Below, in pieces: positions 43,186 to 52,235 of a DNA stretch of 64,000 nt (position 1 is the first letter of the stretch; every line of letters begins with the position of its first letter). Made by a program: the position numbers and the translations under genes. The DNA is taken from positions 992,001-1,056,000 of the forward strand of contig NZ_CP060790.1 in the NCBI RefSeq assembly GCF_014489595.1. The letters run 5' to 3'. The DNA comes from Paenacidovorax monticola (GTDB taxonomy: Bacteria; Pseudomonadota; Gammaproteobacteria; Burkholderiales; Burkholderiaceae_C). Under the pieces are notes generated by a model. It searched no databases and was not told the DNA's origin. It saw only the letters and a program-made list of their open reading frames with translations.

Positions 43186-43824
43186 ATGAACACCACCATC
43201 GCAGACCTGCGCAAGAGCTACGAGCGCGCCGAACTCAACGAAGAAGCCTCGCACGCCGACCCGCTGCAGCAATTCGACCAGTGGCTCAAGGAAGCCATGG
43301 CCGCCCAGGTGCCCGAGCCCAATGCCATGACGCTGGCCACCGTGGGCAGCGACCTGCGCCCCAGCACCCGCATCGTGCTCATCAAGGGCTACGACGCGCG
43401 CGGCATCGTCTGGTACACCAACTACGACAGCCGCAAGGGCCGCGAGCTGGCGGGCAACCCCTTCGCCGCGCTGCAGTTCCACTGGATCGAGCTGGAGCGC
43501 GTGGTGCGCATCGAGGGCCGCGTCGAGAAAGCCGGCGACACCGAGAGCGACGAGTATTTCCACAGCCGCCCGCTCGACTCGCGCATCGGCGCCTGGGCCA
43601 GCCCGCAAAGCCAGGTGATCGCGGGGCGCGGCGTGCTGGTGTCGAACGCCGCCAAGTACGGCGCCCAGTTCCTGCTCAAGCCGCCGCGCCCGCCGCACTG
43701 GGGCGGCTACCGCCTCGTGCCGGACCGCTGGGAGTTCTGGCAGGGCCGCAAGAGCCGCCTGCACGACCGCCTGCGCTACCGCCTGGACGGCGGCGCCTGG
43801 GTGCGCGAGCGCCTGGCGCCCTGA
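43186..43824 (+). CDS. pdxH: Pyridoxamine 5'-phosphate oxidase
   Basis: 212 residues, full length. FMN/PLP-binding motifs are '[21 protein letters not shown]', '[20 protein letters not shown]', 'WASPQSQVI' and the C-terminal '[16 protein letters not shown]'. It oxidises pyridoxamine- or pyridoxine-5'-phosphate to PLP in the cytoplasm. It is monocistronic here, convergent with the AEC permease. Confidence 0.97.
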   Translation: MNTTIADLRKSYERAELNEEASHADPLQQFDQWLKEAMAAQVPEPNAMTLATVGSDLRPSTRIVLIKGYDARGIVWYTNYDSRKGRELAGNPFAALQFHWIELERVVRIEGRVEKAGDTESDEYFHSRPLDSRIGAWASPQSQVIAGRGVLVSNAAKYGAQFLLKPPRPPHWGGYRLVPDRWEFWQGRKSRLHDRLRYRLDGGAWVRERLAP

Positions 43825-43844
43825 AGCGGCAGCAGCGCGCCGCT

Positions 43845-44798
43845 TCAGCCCATGAAACGCTGGGCCATGACCAGCATCAGCGGCACCGTGGCCAGCGCCA
43901 GCGCCGTGGACACGGCGATGCTGGCCGACACTTCCTCCTGCATCACGCCGTAGCGCTGCGTGAACAGGAACACATTGGCCCCGACGGGCAGCGAGGCCGC
44001 CGTGAACATCACCGCCACCGACAGGCCCGAAAGCCCGAACGCCCAGGCCAGCACCGCCAGCAGCAGCGGGTGCGCGATATTCTTCACGAGCGCAATGCCC
44101 CAGGCGCCGCGCAGGTGCTGGCCCACGGGGGTGTAAGCCAGCGTCACGCCCACCAGCAGCAGCGCCATGGGGCCCAGCGCCTGGCCCAGCACCTGCAGCG
44201 AGCTGTCCACCACGCCGGGCAGCGCGAGGCCCGTCTGCGCGAACAGCAGCCCGGCCAGAATGGGCAGCGGCACCGGATGCACGATGCCGTTGCGCACGGC
44301 CTGCAGCACCGTGCGCCACATGGGGGCCGCGGCACTCTGGCCCGAGCGCTGGCGCTCGCGCGCCTCGGCCAGCTCGAACACCACCGTGGCCGCCGTGAGC
44401 AGGATCAGCGCATGCAGCGAGATCAGCGTGAACAGCGTGACCAGGCCGTCCTTGCCGTACACCAGGCCCACGAGCGGCACGCCGATCATGATGGTGTTGC
44501 TGAACATGTTGGCCAGGCTGCGCGCGGCCGAGCGCGTGGAAAAGCCCGCGAACGCCATCGACACCGCGAACACCAGCCCTGCGGCCAGGAAGTACAGCGC
44601 CACGGGGCGAAAGTTGAGTTCCTGCACGCGCACCGCGCCCATGGTGCGGAACAGCAGCGCCGGCGTGAGCACCAGGAACACGAGGTTGGACAGGTCCTTG
44701 ATGGCCGCCGACCGCACCCAGCCCAGGCGCGCCGCCAGAAAGCCGATGCCGATGCACAGGATCACCGGAATGAGGGAGGAGAAGACGGGGAAATTCAC
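43845..44798 (-). CDS. AEC-family (auxin efflux carrier-like) permease
   Basis: 317 residues from GTG 44798, ten hydrophobic helices. Family marks are 'LIPVILCIGIGFLAARLG', 'MFSNTIMIGVPLVGLVYGKDG' (the N-x-x-x-x-G-x-P-L motif) and 'VMFTAASLPVGANVFLFTQRYG'. AEC carriers move organic acids or amino acids across the inner membrane. No linked enzyme suggests the substrate. Confidence 0.92.
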   Translation of the reverse strand: MNFPVFSSLIPVILCIGIGFLAARLGWVRSAAIKDLSNLVFLVLTPALLFRTMGAVRVQELNFRPVALYFLAAGLVFAVSMAFAGFSTRSAARSLANMFSNTIMIGVPLVGLVYGKDGLVTLFTLISLHALILLTAATVVFELAEARERQRSGQSAAAPMWRTVLQAVRNGIVHPVPLPILAGLLFAQTGLALPGVVDSSLQVLGQALGPMALLLVGVTLAYTPVGQHLRGAWGIALVKNIAHPLLLAVLAWAFGLSGLSVAVMFTAASLPVGANVFLFTQRYGVMQEEVSASIAVSTALALATVPLMLVMAQRFMG

Positions 44799-44820
44799 GG
44801 TGCGGGATCGGGGGCACGGC

Positions 44821-44840
44821 GCCGCGCCCCAGGGCGCGGC
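44821..44840. terminator. GC hairpin between chrA and the AEC gene
   Basis: GCCGCGCCC, two bases, GGGCGCGGC: a nine-base perfect stem in the 108-base gap, upstream of the AEC gene and after chrA. It lacks a T run. A transcription end or message-stabilising role is likely. Confidence 0.4.
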
Positions 44841-44906
44841 AGAACGAGGGAGGGTGGATTATCCGTTCTCGGAAGCCAGCCCGCGCTCCGGCACCGCGCA
44901 CCGGCA

Positions 44907-46124
44907 TCAGGCCCAGCGCGCCCACAGCCCACCCAGGGCTCCGCAGGCCAGCACCACGGCCCAGGGCGGCAGTTTGGCGCGCTGCAGGGCCCAGAACGCC
45001 GCCAGGGCCAGCGCCACATCCGCCCAGCCTTGCAGGGCGCCCGTGCCCACGGGATCGATCAGCGCCGCAAGCAGCAGCCCCACCACGGCCGCATTCACCC
45101 CCGCAAGCGCCCCCTGCGCCGCACGGCTGGCACGCAGCGGCTCCCAGAATGGCAGGGCCCCAGCCACCAGCAGAAAGGCAGGCGCAAAGATGGACACCAG
45201 GCACACGGCCGCGCCCAGCGCCCCGCTGGGCCAGCCCTGCACCGAAGCCCCCAGGAATGCCGCGAAGGTGAACAACGGCCCCGGCACGGCCTGCGCCACG
45301 CCATAGCCGGCCAGGAAGGTATCGGGCGCGACCCAGCCCGTCTGCACCACCTCGGCCTGCAGCAGCGGCAACACCACGTGCCCGCCCCCGAACACCAGCG
45401 CCCCGGCGCGGTAGAAAGCGTCCACCAGGGCCCATAGCTGGCCCGGCCCCCGGTGGGCCAGCAGCGGCAGCAGCACGAGCAGGGCTGCAAACAACACCAG
45501 CAGCACCGCCCCACCCCGCCGCCCCAGCGGCAAGGGCAGCGGAGCTTCGGCGTGCGCCGGGCCCGCTCCTGCGCCCCGCCCCCACAGCCTCCAGCCCAGC
45601 AGGCCCGCCAGCAGCATCACGCCCACCTGGGCTGCCACGCCGCCCCAGCGCCACAGCAGGGCTGCCGACACGAACATGAACGCCATGCGCGCAGGCCCCT
45701 TGCACAGCGTGCGAGCCATGCCCCAGACGGCCTGCGCCACGACCGCCACGGCCACCACCTTGAGGCCGTGCAGCACGCCCGGCGGCACCCAGTCGCCCCG
45801 GGCCGACAGACCTGCCGCCAGCGCCGCGAGCAGCAGCGCCGAGGGCAGCGTGAACCCCGCCCACGCCGCCAGCGCCCCGCCCCACCCGCCGCGCACCAGG
45901 CCCAGCGCCATGCCCACCTGGCTGCTGGCCGGGCCGGGCAGAAACTGGCACAGCGCCACCAGATCGGCGTAGGCCCGCTCGCCAAGCCAGCGGCGGCGCT
46001 GCACAAACTCGTCGCGGAAGTAGCCCAGGTGCGCCACCGGTCCGCCAAAGGACGTGAGGCCCAGGCGCAGGAAGACAAGGAAAATCTGGGGCCAGGAGGT
46101 TGATACGGGCGGGGTGGCTCTCAT
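44907..46124 (-). CDS. chrA: Chromate transporter ChrA (long, two-domain CHR)
   Basis: 405 residues from ATG 46124. Two CHR domains are visible: the first has 'FLRLGLTSFGGPVAHLGYFR' with 'LVALCQFLPGPASSQVGMAL'; the second has 'FYRAGALVFGGGHVVLPLLQ' with 'FLAGYGVAQAVPGPLFTFAA'. Both keep the F-G-G and P-G-P motifs. It exports chromate (and probably other oxyanions) by proton exchange. Single gene, no chrB regulator next to it. Confidence 0.94.
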   Translation of the reverse strand: MRATPPVSTSWPQIFLVFLRLGLTSFGGPVAHLGYFRDEFVQRRRWLGERAYADLVALCQFLPGPASSQVGMALGLVRGGWGGALAAWAGFTLPSALLLAALAAGLSARGDWVPPGVLHGLKVVAVAVVAQAVWGMARTLCKGPARMAFMFVSAALLWRWGGVAAQVGVMLLAGLLGWRLWGRGAGAGPAHAEAPLPLPLGRRGGAVLLVLFAALLVLLPLLAHRGPGQLWALVDAFYRAGALVFGGGHVVLPLLQAEVVQTGWVAPDTFLAGYGVAQAVPGPLFTFAAFLGASVQGWPSGALGAAVCLVSIFAPAFLLVAGALPFWEPLRASRAAQGALAGVNAAVVGLLLAALIDPVGTGALQGWADVALALAAFWALQRAKLPPWAVVLACGALGGLWARWA

Positions 46125-46254
46125 GCAGGCGTGCCAAGAAAAGTGGATGCACTTTGCCACAGGCGTGCATGCACCACGTGCCATGAAAGGCACCGGAAGG
46201 ACGGAGAATGGCGCTCCATGTGCCTCGCCGGGGCGCCATGTTTCAGGAGACGCC

Positions 46255-46631
46255 ATGTTCGACCACGTCAAGTTCGGAGTCAGCGACTATGCCGCGAGCA
46301 AGGCGTTCTACCTCAGAGCCCTCGAACCGCTGGGCGTGGCGGTTGTCTCGGAGGGCGATCCGGCGTACGGCGTGGAGCTGAGCAGCCAAGGGGGCAAGGC
46401 TTCGCTGTGCCTGTTCCACACGCTGGAAAAGCCGGCACATCTCCACCTGGCCTTCAAGGCCGAGAGCCGCCAGCAGGTCGATGCCTTCTATCGCGCCGCG
46501 CTGGCGGCAGGGGCAAGGACAATGGCGCGCCCGGCCTGCGCCCCCACTACCACGCGAACTACTACGCGGCCTTTGTCATTGGCCCGGACGGGCACAACAT
46601 CGAAGCGGTCTGCAGCGAACCCGAGGCCTGA
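46255..46631 (+). CDS. VOC-family protein, one apparent frameshift
   Basis: Starts at ATG 46255 with AGGAGA seven bases upstream: 'MFDHVKFGVSDYAASKAFYL' is the VOC first strand and helix. The frame breaks in the four-G run 46510-46513; one added base restores 'GLRPHYHANYYAAFVIGPDG' and 'HNIEAVCSEPEA', with a stop at 46629-46631. The 125-residue restored protein has His4 and the terminal Glu of the metal site. Glyoxalase-like, function unknown. Confidence 0.87.
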
Positions 46632-46764
46632 GGCCCATTCCCCCCGCTCATCCGGCCTTCACCTTCTCCCAAAGGCACCAAGCTGTCGTCTGTCCACGTC
46701 CTTCCACCCGCCTGCATGCGGGATGGGCCGTGTTCATTCTGCTTGTTGGACGCCAGGAGGCCCC

Positions 46765-46881
46765 ATGCTGTACACCGAAACCGAGATCCACGCGGCCGTG
46801 AAGCGGCTGGTGGCCATGGGCTACGCGGCGCTCACGGTGCGCGAGCAGCGCATCGTGGACACACTGTCGGCCGTGTGCTGA
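46765..46881 (+). CDS. Small protein, 38 residues, unknown function
   Basis: ATG 46765 follows an ideal AGGAGG with a four-to-five base spacer, which is unusually strong for this window. The product begins 'MLYTETEIHAAVKRLVAMGY' and ends 'REQRIVDTLSAVC'; it is amphipathic helical and ends in Cys. No known family. The 133-base gap upstream leaves room for its own promoter, and hairpins follow it. Too short for most automated callers. Plausible as a real gene, though not proven. Confidence 0.55.
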   Translation: MLYTETEIHAAVKRLVAMGYAALTVREQRIVDTLSAVC

Positions 46882-46895
46882 GCACCCGCTGAACA

Positions 46896-46957
46896 CTTCG
46901 GCGGCGCCCAGGGAGCCGCCGAAGCGCCGCAGGCCCTGCCGGCCGCGCGGCCGGCAG
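46896..46957. terminator. Tandem hairpins between the small ORF and the TonB receptor
   Basis: CTTCGGCGGC (46896-46905) pairs with GCCGCCGAAG (46915-46924). CTGCCGGCC (46936-46944) pairs with GGCCGGCAG (46949-46957). Both stems are perfect and lie between convergent genes, so they probably end transcription both ways, though T runs are absent. Confidence 0.5.
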
Positions 46958-46962
46958 AGGCG

Positions 46963-49079
46963 TCAGAACGACACCTTCATCCCCACCGTGATGTTGCGCC
47001 CCATGAGCGGCGCGGCGTTCTTGATGAACGAGGTGTGGGCATAGGCCAGCCGATTGGTCAGGTTGTTGGCCTTCACGTAGAGCTGCCAGGGTGTGCCGCC
47101 CGCGAAGCGGCTGCTGTAGGTCACGCCCAGGTTGAGCATGCCGTAGCCGGGCGTGGCGGTTTCGAAGTCGGCGATCCGGTTCTGGCGCGCCACCTGCACC
47201 CATTCAACTTGGCCATCCCAGGCCTGCCAGCTCGCATCCAGGCGCACGCCCGCGCGCGCGGCGGGGATGCGCGGCAGGTTGCCGCCCCCCGTATCGAGCT
47301 TGGCACGCACCAGGTCGCCAAACAGCGCCACGCCCAGGTTGCGCGTGAGGCGCTGGCGCACCTGGGCCTCCAGGCCCGTGAAGGTGGCATCGGCCTGGCT
47401 GTATTGCAGCAGTTGCAGCCCGTCGAGTTGGTCCAGAGTGCGGCCGTAGATGTAGTCCTTCACGCGGTTGCGGAACACGCTCACGCCGAAGGTGGTGTCG
47501 CCCGTCGTCTTGCGCAGGGCCAGGTCGATGGACTGTGCCGTTTCGGGCTTGAGGTCCGGGTTGCCGCGCTCGAAGGTGCTGGTGGCCATGTGCAGGCCGT
47601 TGGCGTACAGCTCTTCGGCCGTGGGCATGCGGCGCGCCTGGGTCCACGAGGTGGAGAACTGGTAGCCCGGCGTGAATTTCCACACGGCGCTCAGCGATGC
47701 CGAGGTGCCGTTGTGGCTGCTCGACAGGCCCGACTCCAGCGCGTCCACGGTCTGGCGCTCATGGCGCAGCGCGGCGGCAAAGCGCCATTGCTGCCATTGG
47801 TATTCCTCCAGCAGGAACAGGCCCGTGCGGCGTGTCTGCGTGGGCTGCACGTAGGCCTCATCGCCGTCGGCGCTGAACTTGCGCTGGGTGGCCTGCACGC
47901 CGAACACGCCGCGCCAGCCCGCAATGGGCTCGTGCTGCAGCTCCACACGCACATCGTGCGCCTTGTTGCGGAAGGTGGTGGCCACGCTGCCGTCCTCCAC
48001 CTCGTCGTGCTTGTAGTCGGTCACACCCGCACGCAGACGCAGGGCCGAGAAACCCGCGAACGGATTGCGCAGTTCGCCGCGCACGTCCCAGCGCTCGCTG
48101 CGCAGATCCACCACGGGCACGTCGCCCGCGCCGTGCTCTTCCTCGCTGCCATGGTCGTGCCCGTCGTGGCTGCCGCAGTGCAGGTGGTCGCCATGGGTGT
48201 GGCAGCCTTCGAAGCTGTGGTTGTGGCCCGGCAGGCCGTACTTGGCCATCTGGCGTGTGTAGGCCAGGCCCAGGTAGCCCTGGTCGCCGATCCAGGACAG
48301 GCCCACGCTGCCCGAGTCGGTGCGGTTGAAGCTGCCGGGCACCTTGCTGCCGCCGGACCAGCCCTTGCCCACACGGTAGTCGTCCGCATCGCGCGCCAGG
48401 CCTTCGACGTGCACGGCCACGTTGCCCGCGCCGCCCGTGAGCTGGAAGGCGCCGGTCTTCTCGCCTGCCGCGCTGCCCGCACGCACTTCGGCACTGCCCT
48501 CGTAGCCCTTTTGCGGGATGGCGGTGGGGATCTTGTCGTCGAGCACGTTCACCACGCCGCCAATGGCGCCGCCGCCATGGATCAGCGCCGAGGGCCGCGC
48601 AGCACCTCGATCTGGCGTGCGAGCATGGGCTCGGACACGACGGCATGGTCGGGACTCACGGTGGAGGCGTCCTGCACCTCGGCACCGTCGGAGAGCACCT
48701 GCACGCGCGGGCCGTCCATGCCGCGGATCACAGGGCGGCTCGCGCCCGCGCCGAAGTGGGTGGACTGGATGCCAGGCTCGCTGTTCAGCGTCTCGCCCAA
48801 CGTGCCCTCGCGGCGGCGCACGAGTTCATCGCCTTCGAGCACGCTCACCGGCGTGGCCATGTCGCTGCTGCCTAGCTGCAGGCCGCTGGCGGAGACGGTA
48901 ACCTCGGACAGCGTGCCCGGGGCCTGCTGGGCCCGGGCCTCCTGGCCAAGGGTGGTGATGAGCAAGGCCACGGCCAGCGCGGCGGCGGTCTGCCCCGCAT
49001 GGAGCATGCCGGAGCGCGCCGAGGGGCGCCACGGCACCAGGCCATGGCCCATGAGGGAGGTTGTCAACGGGTGGTTCAT
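46963..49079 (-). CDS. TonB-dependent receptor with His-rich loop (ZnuD-like), one apparent frameshift
   Basis: From ATG 49079: signal peptide, TonB box/plug ('LSEVTVSASGLQLG', 'GMDGPRVQVLSDGAEVQD', 'IEVLRGPSALIHGGGA' across the break). The frame is lost in the three-G run 48592-48594; one added base continues the plug into a 22-strand barrel ending 'ITVGMKVSF', 705 residues. An extracellular loop near residues 283-318 holds ten His and two Cys in about 36 residues ('HNHSFEGCHTHGDHLHC' and beyond). This fits ZnuD-like zinc receptors. It probably forms a unit with the small protein at 49227-49604. Confidence 0.9.
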
Positions 49080-49172
49080 CGGTCGAATTCCAGTCAGGCC
49101 AGCACCGCCATCCAGGGCGGCATGCGCGGCCGGCCCCGTACGCCACAGGGCATTCGGAGCAAAAAAGAGGAG

Positions 49173-49204
49173 ATAGCGCAGCAGCGGCCTGCGCTGTGCG
49201 CTAT
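49173..49204 (-). terminator. Long hairpin between 49227-49604 gene and the TonB receptor
   Basis: ATAGCGCA (49173-49180) and TGCGCTAT (49197-49204) pair, with an inner CAGCG/CGCTG stem, giving about 13 base pairs with one bulge. On the minus strand a C/T-rich tract ending in six T follows. It may be a terminator or attenuator that sets the ratio of the upstream small protein to the receptor. Confidence 0.5.
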
Positions 49205-49226
49205 GAAAAAAGGAGTAATCGCTGCG

Positions 49227-49604
49227 TCAGGCGACGGGCGGGGCGCGTGCCTGGAACGGCAGCGCGGCACGCGGCAGCAGCGGCTGGGCGGCTGGCGCGA
49301 GAGGACATGCCGGGGCGGGGGCCGAGGCCAGCGCGGGCCATTCGGCGACAGGCGCCCCGCCCTGGGTCAACTGGTCGAGCAGTTGGCAGTCCGCCGGGTT
49401 GTGGCCCGCGAACAACGCGCCCACCCCATGGCCATGGGCCGAGGCCGCTTGCACTCCCAGCTCCGCCGGCAGGTGCACCACGCGGTGCATGCGCCCCAAC
49501 GCGGGCGCCAGCGCCAGGGCGAGCAGCAGCCACCAGACGCCAAGGCGGCGTGCCAGCGGGTTGCGCGGGGCGTTCAGGGCGGGGTGTCGGGACATGGCGG
49601 GCAT
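49227..49604 (-). CDS. Small membrane or exported protein of unknown function
   Basis: 125 residues from ATG 49604 (in-frame ATG 49595 is an alternative). One hydrophobic helix 'RRLGVWWLLLALALAPALG' near residues 18-37 could be an export signal or membrane anchor. The rest is Ala/Pro-rich with scattered His ('GRMHRVVHLPAE', 'ASAHGHGVGALFAGHNPADC'). The His-rich exported character and location 148 bases upstream of a His-rich metal receptor suggest a role in metal handling. The family is not recognised. No clear ribosome site. Confidence 0.6.
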   Translation of the reverse strand: MPAMSRHPALNAPRNPLARRLGVWWLLLALALAPALGRMHRVVHLPAELGVQAASAHGHGVGALFAGHNPADCQLLDQLTQGGAPVAEWPALASAPAPACPLAPAAQPLLPRAALPFQARAPPVA

Positions 49605-49683
49605 GGCGCCACCGAGGCGCCATGGGCCCAAGAGCTTAAACCAGTTTGGCGGCCCGCGCGGGCCATTCACCCATGGCGGAGTG

Positions 49684-50223
49684 TCAATCCGGCTTCAGGT
49701 AGCGCGCAAAGGTGGCCTGGAACTTCTGCACCTTGGGGCCCACCACGAAGGCGCAATAGCCCTGGTGGGGATGCTTGAGGAAATAGTCCTGGTGGTAGTC
49801 CTCGGCGGGCCAGTAGGAGGTGAGGGGCAATACCTCGGTCACCGCCGGGGCGCCGTAGTGGCCGCCCTGGTCCAGCTCGCGCAGCACCTCGCGTGCCACC
49901 GCCTCGTGCGCGGGGACCGAATAGTAGATGCCGCTGCGGTACTGGGGTCCCACGTCGTTGCCCTGGCGGTTGCGCGTGGTGGGGTCGTGCGTGGCGAAGA
50001 AGATCTCCAGGATCTCGCGCACGCCGATCTGCGCGGGGTCGAAGGTCACACGCACGACCTCGGCGTGGCCCGTGTCGGCGCCGCACACCTGCTCATAGCT
50101 TGGGTTGGGCACGTGCCCGTTGGCGTAGCCGCTTTCCACATCGGTGACGCCGCGCACGCGGTCGAAGATGGCCTCGGTGCACCAGAAGCAGCCGCCGCCC
50201 AGGGTGATGGTTTCAAGGGCCAT
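49684..50223 (-). CDS. msrA: Peptide methionine sulfoxide reductase A
   Basis: 179 residues from ATG 50223 with AAGGAGAG upstream. The catalytic motif 'GGGCFWCTE' places Cys12 as nucleophile. 'SGYANGHVPNPSYEQVC', 'HAEVVRVTFDP', 'YRSGIYY' and 'AEDYHQDYF' complete the family pattern. It reduces methionine S-sulfoxide in proteins. A large inverted repeat precedes it. Confidence 0.97.
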   Translation of the reverse strand: MALETITLGGGCFWCTEAIFDRVRGVTDVESGYANGHVPNPSYEQVCGADTGHAEVVRVTFDPAQIGVREILEIFFATHDPTTRNRQGNDVGPQYRSGIYYSVPAHEAVAREVLRELDQGGHYGAPAVTEVLPLTSYWPAEDYHQDYFLKHPHQGYCAFVVGPKVQKFQATFARYLKPD

Positions 50224-50251
50224 GGTGTCACTCTCCTTCGTTCGGGATGGG

Positions 50252-50287
50252 CATGGCCGCCGAGCCTACCTGAATACGGCGGCCATG
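50252..50287. repeat. Eleven-base perfect inverted repeat upstream of msrA
   Basis: CATGGCCGCCG (50252-50262) and CGGCGGCCATG (50277-50287) are perfect arms around 14 bases. It lies in the msrA leader on one strand and ahead of the TetR gene on the other. Possible terminator or mRNA structure; no T run. Confidence 0.45.
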
Positions 50288-50349
50288 TTTCTACACTCGG
50301 GCATCCGCCACCCCGCTATTGACGCTCTCATGCGGGGCGCGCTAATATT

Positions 50350-50363
50350 ACTAACCAGTCAGT
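50350..50363. promoter_or_regulatory. Candidate TetR operator at the efflux regulator promoter
   Basis: ACTAACCAGTCAGT is an imperfect palindrome of the form ACT-x-AC-xx-GT-x-AGT, only ten bases before the GTG start of the TetR gene. It lies next to the AT-rich 'TAATATTA' that may be its -10 region. Typical placement for autorepression. Confidence 0.5.
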
Positions 50364-50373
50364 CATTAAAAAC

Positions 50374-51057
50374 GTGCCCACGACCTCCACCGATCCCTCT
50401 CAGGCCGAACCCGGCAAGCGCAGCCGTCGCAAGGAAGCCCGCCCTGGCGAGTTGCTCGACGCCGCGCTGGACCTGTTCGTCGAAAAAGGGTTCGCCGCCA
50501 CCCGGGTGGAGGAAGTGGCGGCGCGCGCCGGGGTATCGAAGGGCACGCTGTTCCTCTATTTTCCGAGCAAGCTGGAATTGTTCAAGGCCGTCGTGCGGCT
50601 GAACATCGCGGGCCGTTTCGACGAGTGGAAGCTGGAGCTGCAGACCTTCGAGGGCAGTTCGAGCGAGTTGCTGCGCTACTGCTTCACCGTATGGTGGGAG
50701 CGCATCGGCTCCACCAAGGCCTCCGGCATCACCAAGCTGATCCTCAGCGAGGCCGGCAATTTTCCCGAGATCGCCTCCTTCTACCGCCAGGAGGTGATCG
50801 AGGTCGGGCAGGACCTGATCCGCTGCATCCTGCAGCGCGGCATGGCCAGCGGCGAGTTCCGCGAGGTCGACATGAACTACGCGATCTACCTCGTGCTCGC
50901 ACCCATGATCTTCCTCATGATGTGGCGCCATTCGATCGGCATGTGCGTGCCCGACGAACTGGGGATCACCCCCGAGGGCTACATCCGCCTGCAGGTGGAC
51001 AACATCCTGCAGGGGCTGTGCGTGCGCGCGCAGCCGCCCTCCCCCTCCACTCCCTGA
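50374..51057 (+). CDS. TetR-family regulator of the RND efflux genes
   Basis: 227 residues from GTG 50374. HTH: 'LDAALDLFVEKGFAATRVEE' and 'VAARAGVSKGTLFLYFPSKLEL'. The C-terminal domain has 'IARTYP'-free helical sequence with 'IYLVLAPMIFLMMWRHSIG'. No ribosome site is visible before the GTG, and the likely -10 is close, so a leaderless or near-leaderless message is possible. It is followed after 8 bases by the membrane-fusion-protein gene, so it is probably the repressor of the pump. Confidence 0.9.
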   Translation: MPTTSTDPSQAEPGKRSRRKEARPGELLDAALDLFVEKGFAATRVEEVAARAGVSKGTLFLYFPSKLELFKAVVRLNIAGRFDEWKLELQTFEGSSSELLRYCFTVWWERIGSTKASGITKLILSEAGNFPEIASFYRQEVIEVGQDLIRCILQRGMASGEFREVDMNYAIYLVLAPMIFLMMWRHSIGMCVPDELGITPEGYIRLQVDNILQGLCVRAQPPSPSTP

Positions 51058-51065
51058 CGTTCCCC

Positions 51066-52220
51066 ATGAAGCGCTGGATTCCCTGGGTGGCCACGGCCAT
51101 CGTGATCGTGGTGCTCGGCAGCGGCGTCTGGCGCGCCGTGGCCGCGCGCAAGGCGCAGCAGCAGGCGCTGACCGAATCCACGCAGCGCGGTGAAGCCGTG
51201 CTGGCGCTCCAGCCGTCCGAACTGCTCACCGTGCGCCGCCAGGCACTGGCGCTGGGCCTGCCGGTATCGGGCGCGCTGCGTGCGCTGCACTCGGCCAGCG
51301 TGAAGGCGCGCGTGGCCGGCGAGCTGCAGGACCTTGCCGTGCGCGAGGGCGACAGCGTGCGCGCGGGCCAGGTAGTGGCGCGCATCGACGCCACCGAGAC
51401 CGCGGCCCGCCTGCGCCAGGCACAGCAGCAGGCCGACGCCGCCAAGGCCCAGGTAGACATCAGCCAGCGCCAGTTCAACAACAACCGTGCGCTCGTGGAC
51501 CAGGGCTTCATCTCCACCACCGCGCTCGAAACCTCGCAAGCCAGCCTGCAGTCGGCCCAGGCCAGCTACCAGGCCGCGACGGCCGCTGCCGACGTGGCAC
51601 GCAAGGCCCTGGAGGACACGGTGCTGCGCAGCCCGATCAACGGCCTGGTGGCGCAGAGGCTGGCGCAGAACGGCGAGCGCGTGGGCGTGGACCTGCGCGT
51701 GCTGGAGATCGTCGATCTCTCGCGCCTGGAGCTGGAGGCCCTGATCGCCCCCGTCGATGCTGCCCAGGTGCGCGTGGGCCAGCAAGCCAGCCTGCGGATC
51801 GAAGGCAGCAGCCTGCCCGTGGCGGCCACCGTGGTGCGCATCAACCCCAGCGCCCAGTCGGGCAGCCGTTCCGTGCCGGTCTACCTGGAGATCGACACCG
51901 CCGGCGCCGGCGCCGCGCGGCCGCTGCTGCGCCAGGGCCTGTTCGTGCAGGGCGTGCTCGAAACCGGCCGCGCCGAGCCACTGGCCGTACCGCTCGATGC
52001 CGTGCGCACCGACAAGCCGCGGCCCTATGTGCAGGCCGTGGAAAACGACCGCATCGTGCACCGCGAGGTGCAGACGGGCGCACGCGCCCAGCTGGAGGGC
52101 GCCACCATGGTTGCCATCGAGGGGCTGCCCGAAGGCACGGCCATCGTGGCCGGGTCGCTGGGCCCGCTGCGCGAGGGCACGGCCGTGCGCGGCGCTCCCA
52201 GCGCATCCACCACCCGCTGA
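51066..52220 (+). CDS. RND efflux periplasmic adaptor (membrane fusion protein)
   Basis: 384 residues from ATG 51066. One N-terminal membrane helix ('WVATAIVIVVLGSGVWRAV') anchors it. The lipoyl half-motifs are 'ASVKARVAGELQDLAVREGD' and 'TVLRSPINGLVAQRLAQNGE', flanking a coiled-coil of about 90 residues; then a beta-barrel and membrane-proximal domain with 'PLAVPLDAVRTDKPRPYVQ'. It joins the RND pump to an outer-membrane channel. The tolC-like gene at 56632 is a candidate partner. Confidence 0.93.
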   Translation: MKRWIPWVATAIVIVVLGSGVWRAVAARKAQQQALTESTQRGEAVLALQPSELLTVRRQALALGLPVSGALRALHSASVKARVAGELQDLAVREGDSVRAGQVVARIDATETAARLRQAQQQADAAKAQVDISQRQFNNNRALVDQGFISTTALETSQASLQSAQASYQAATAAADVARKALEDTVLRSPINGLVAQRLAQNGERVGVDLRVLEIVDLSRLELEALIAPVDAAQVRVGQQASLRIEGSSLPVAATVVRINPSAQSGSRSVPVYLEIDTAGAGAARPLLRQGLFVQGVLETGRAEPLAVPLDAVRTDKPRPYVQAVENDRIVHREVQTGARAQLEGATMVAIEGLPEGTAIVAGSLGPLREGTAVRGAPSASTTR

Positions 52221-52235
52221 GCCCGAGTCGCCGCC

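Noticed and set aside
43066..46239. Open frame of 1057 codons on the minus strand across pdxH, the AEC gene and chrA
   Set aside because: Out-of-frame relative to the minus-strand AEC and chrA genes and antisense to pdxH; repetitive Gly/Ala/Arg translation.
49605..49680. Zur or Fur box for the zinc-receptor unit
   Set aside because: I looked for the AT-rich GTTATA-type palindrome upstream of the small exported protein and of the receptor and found none.
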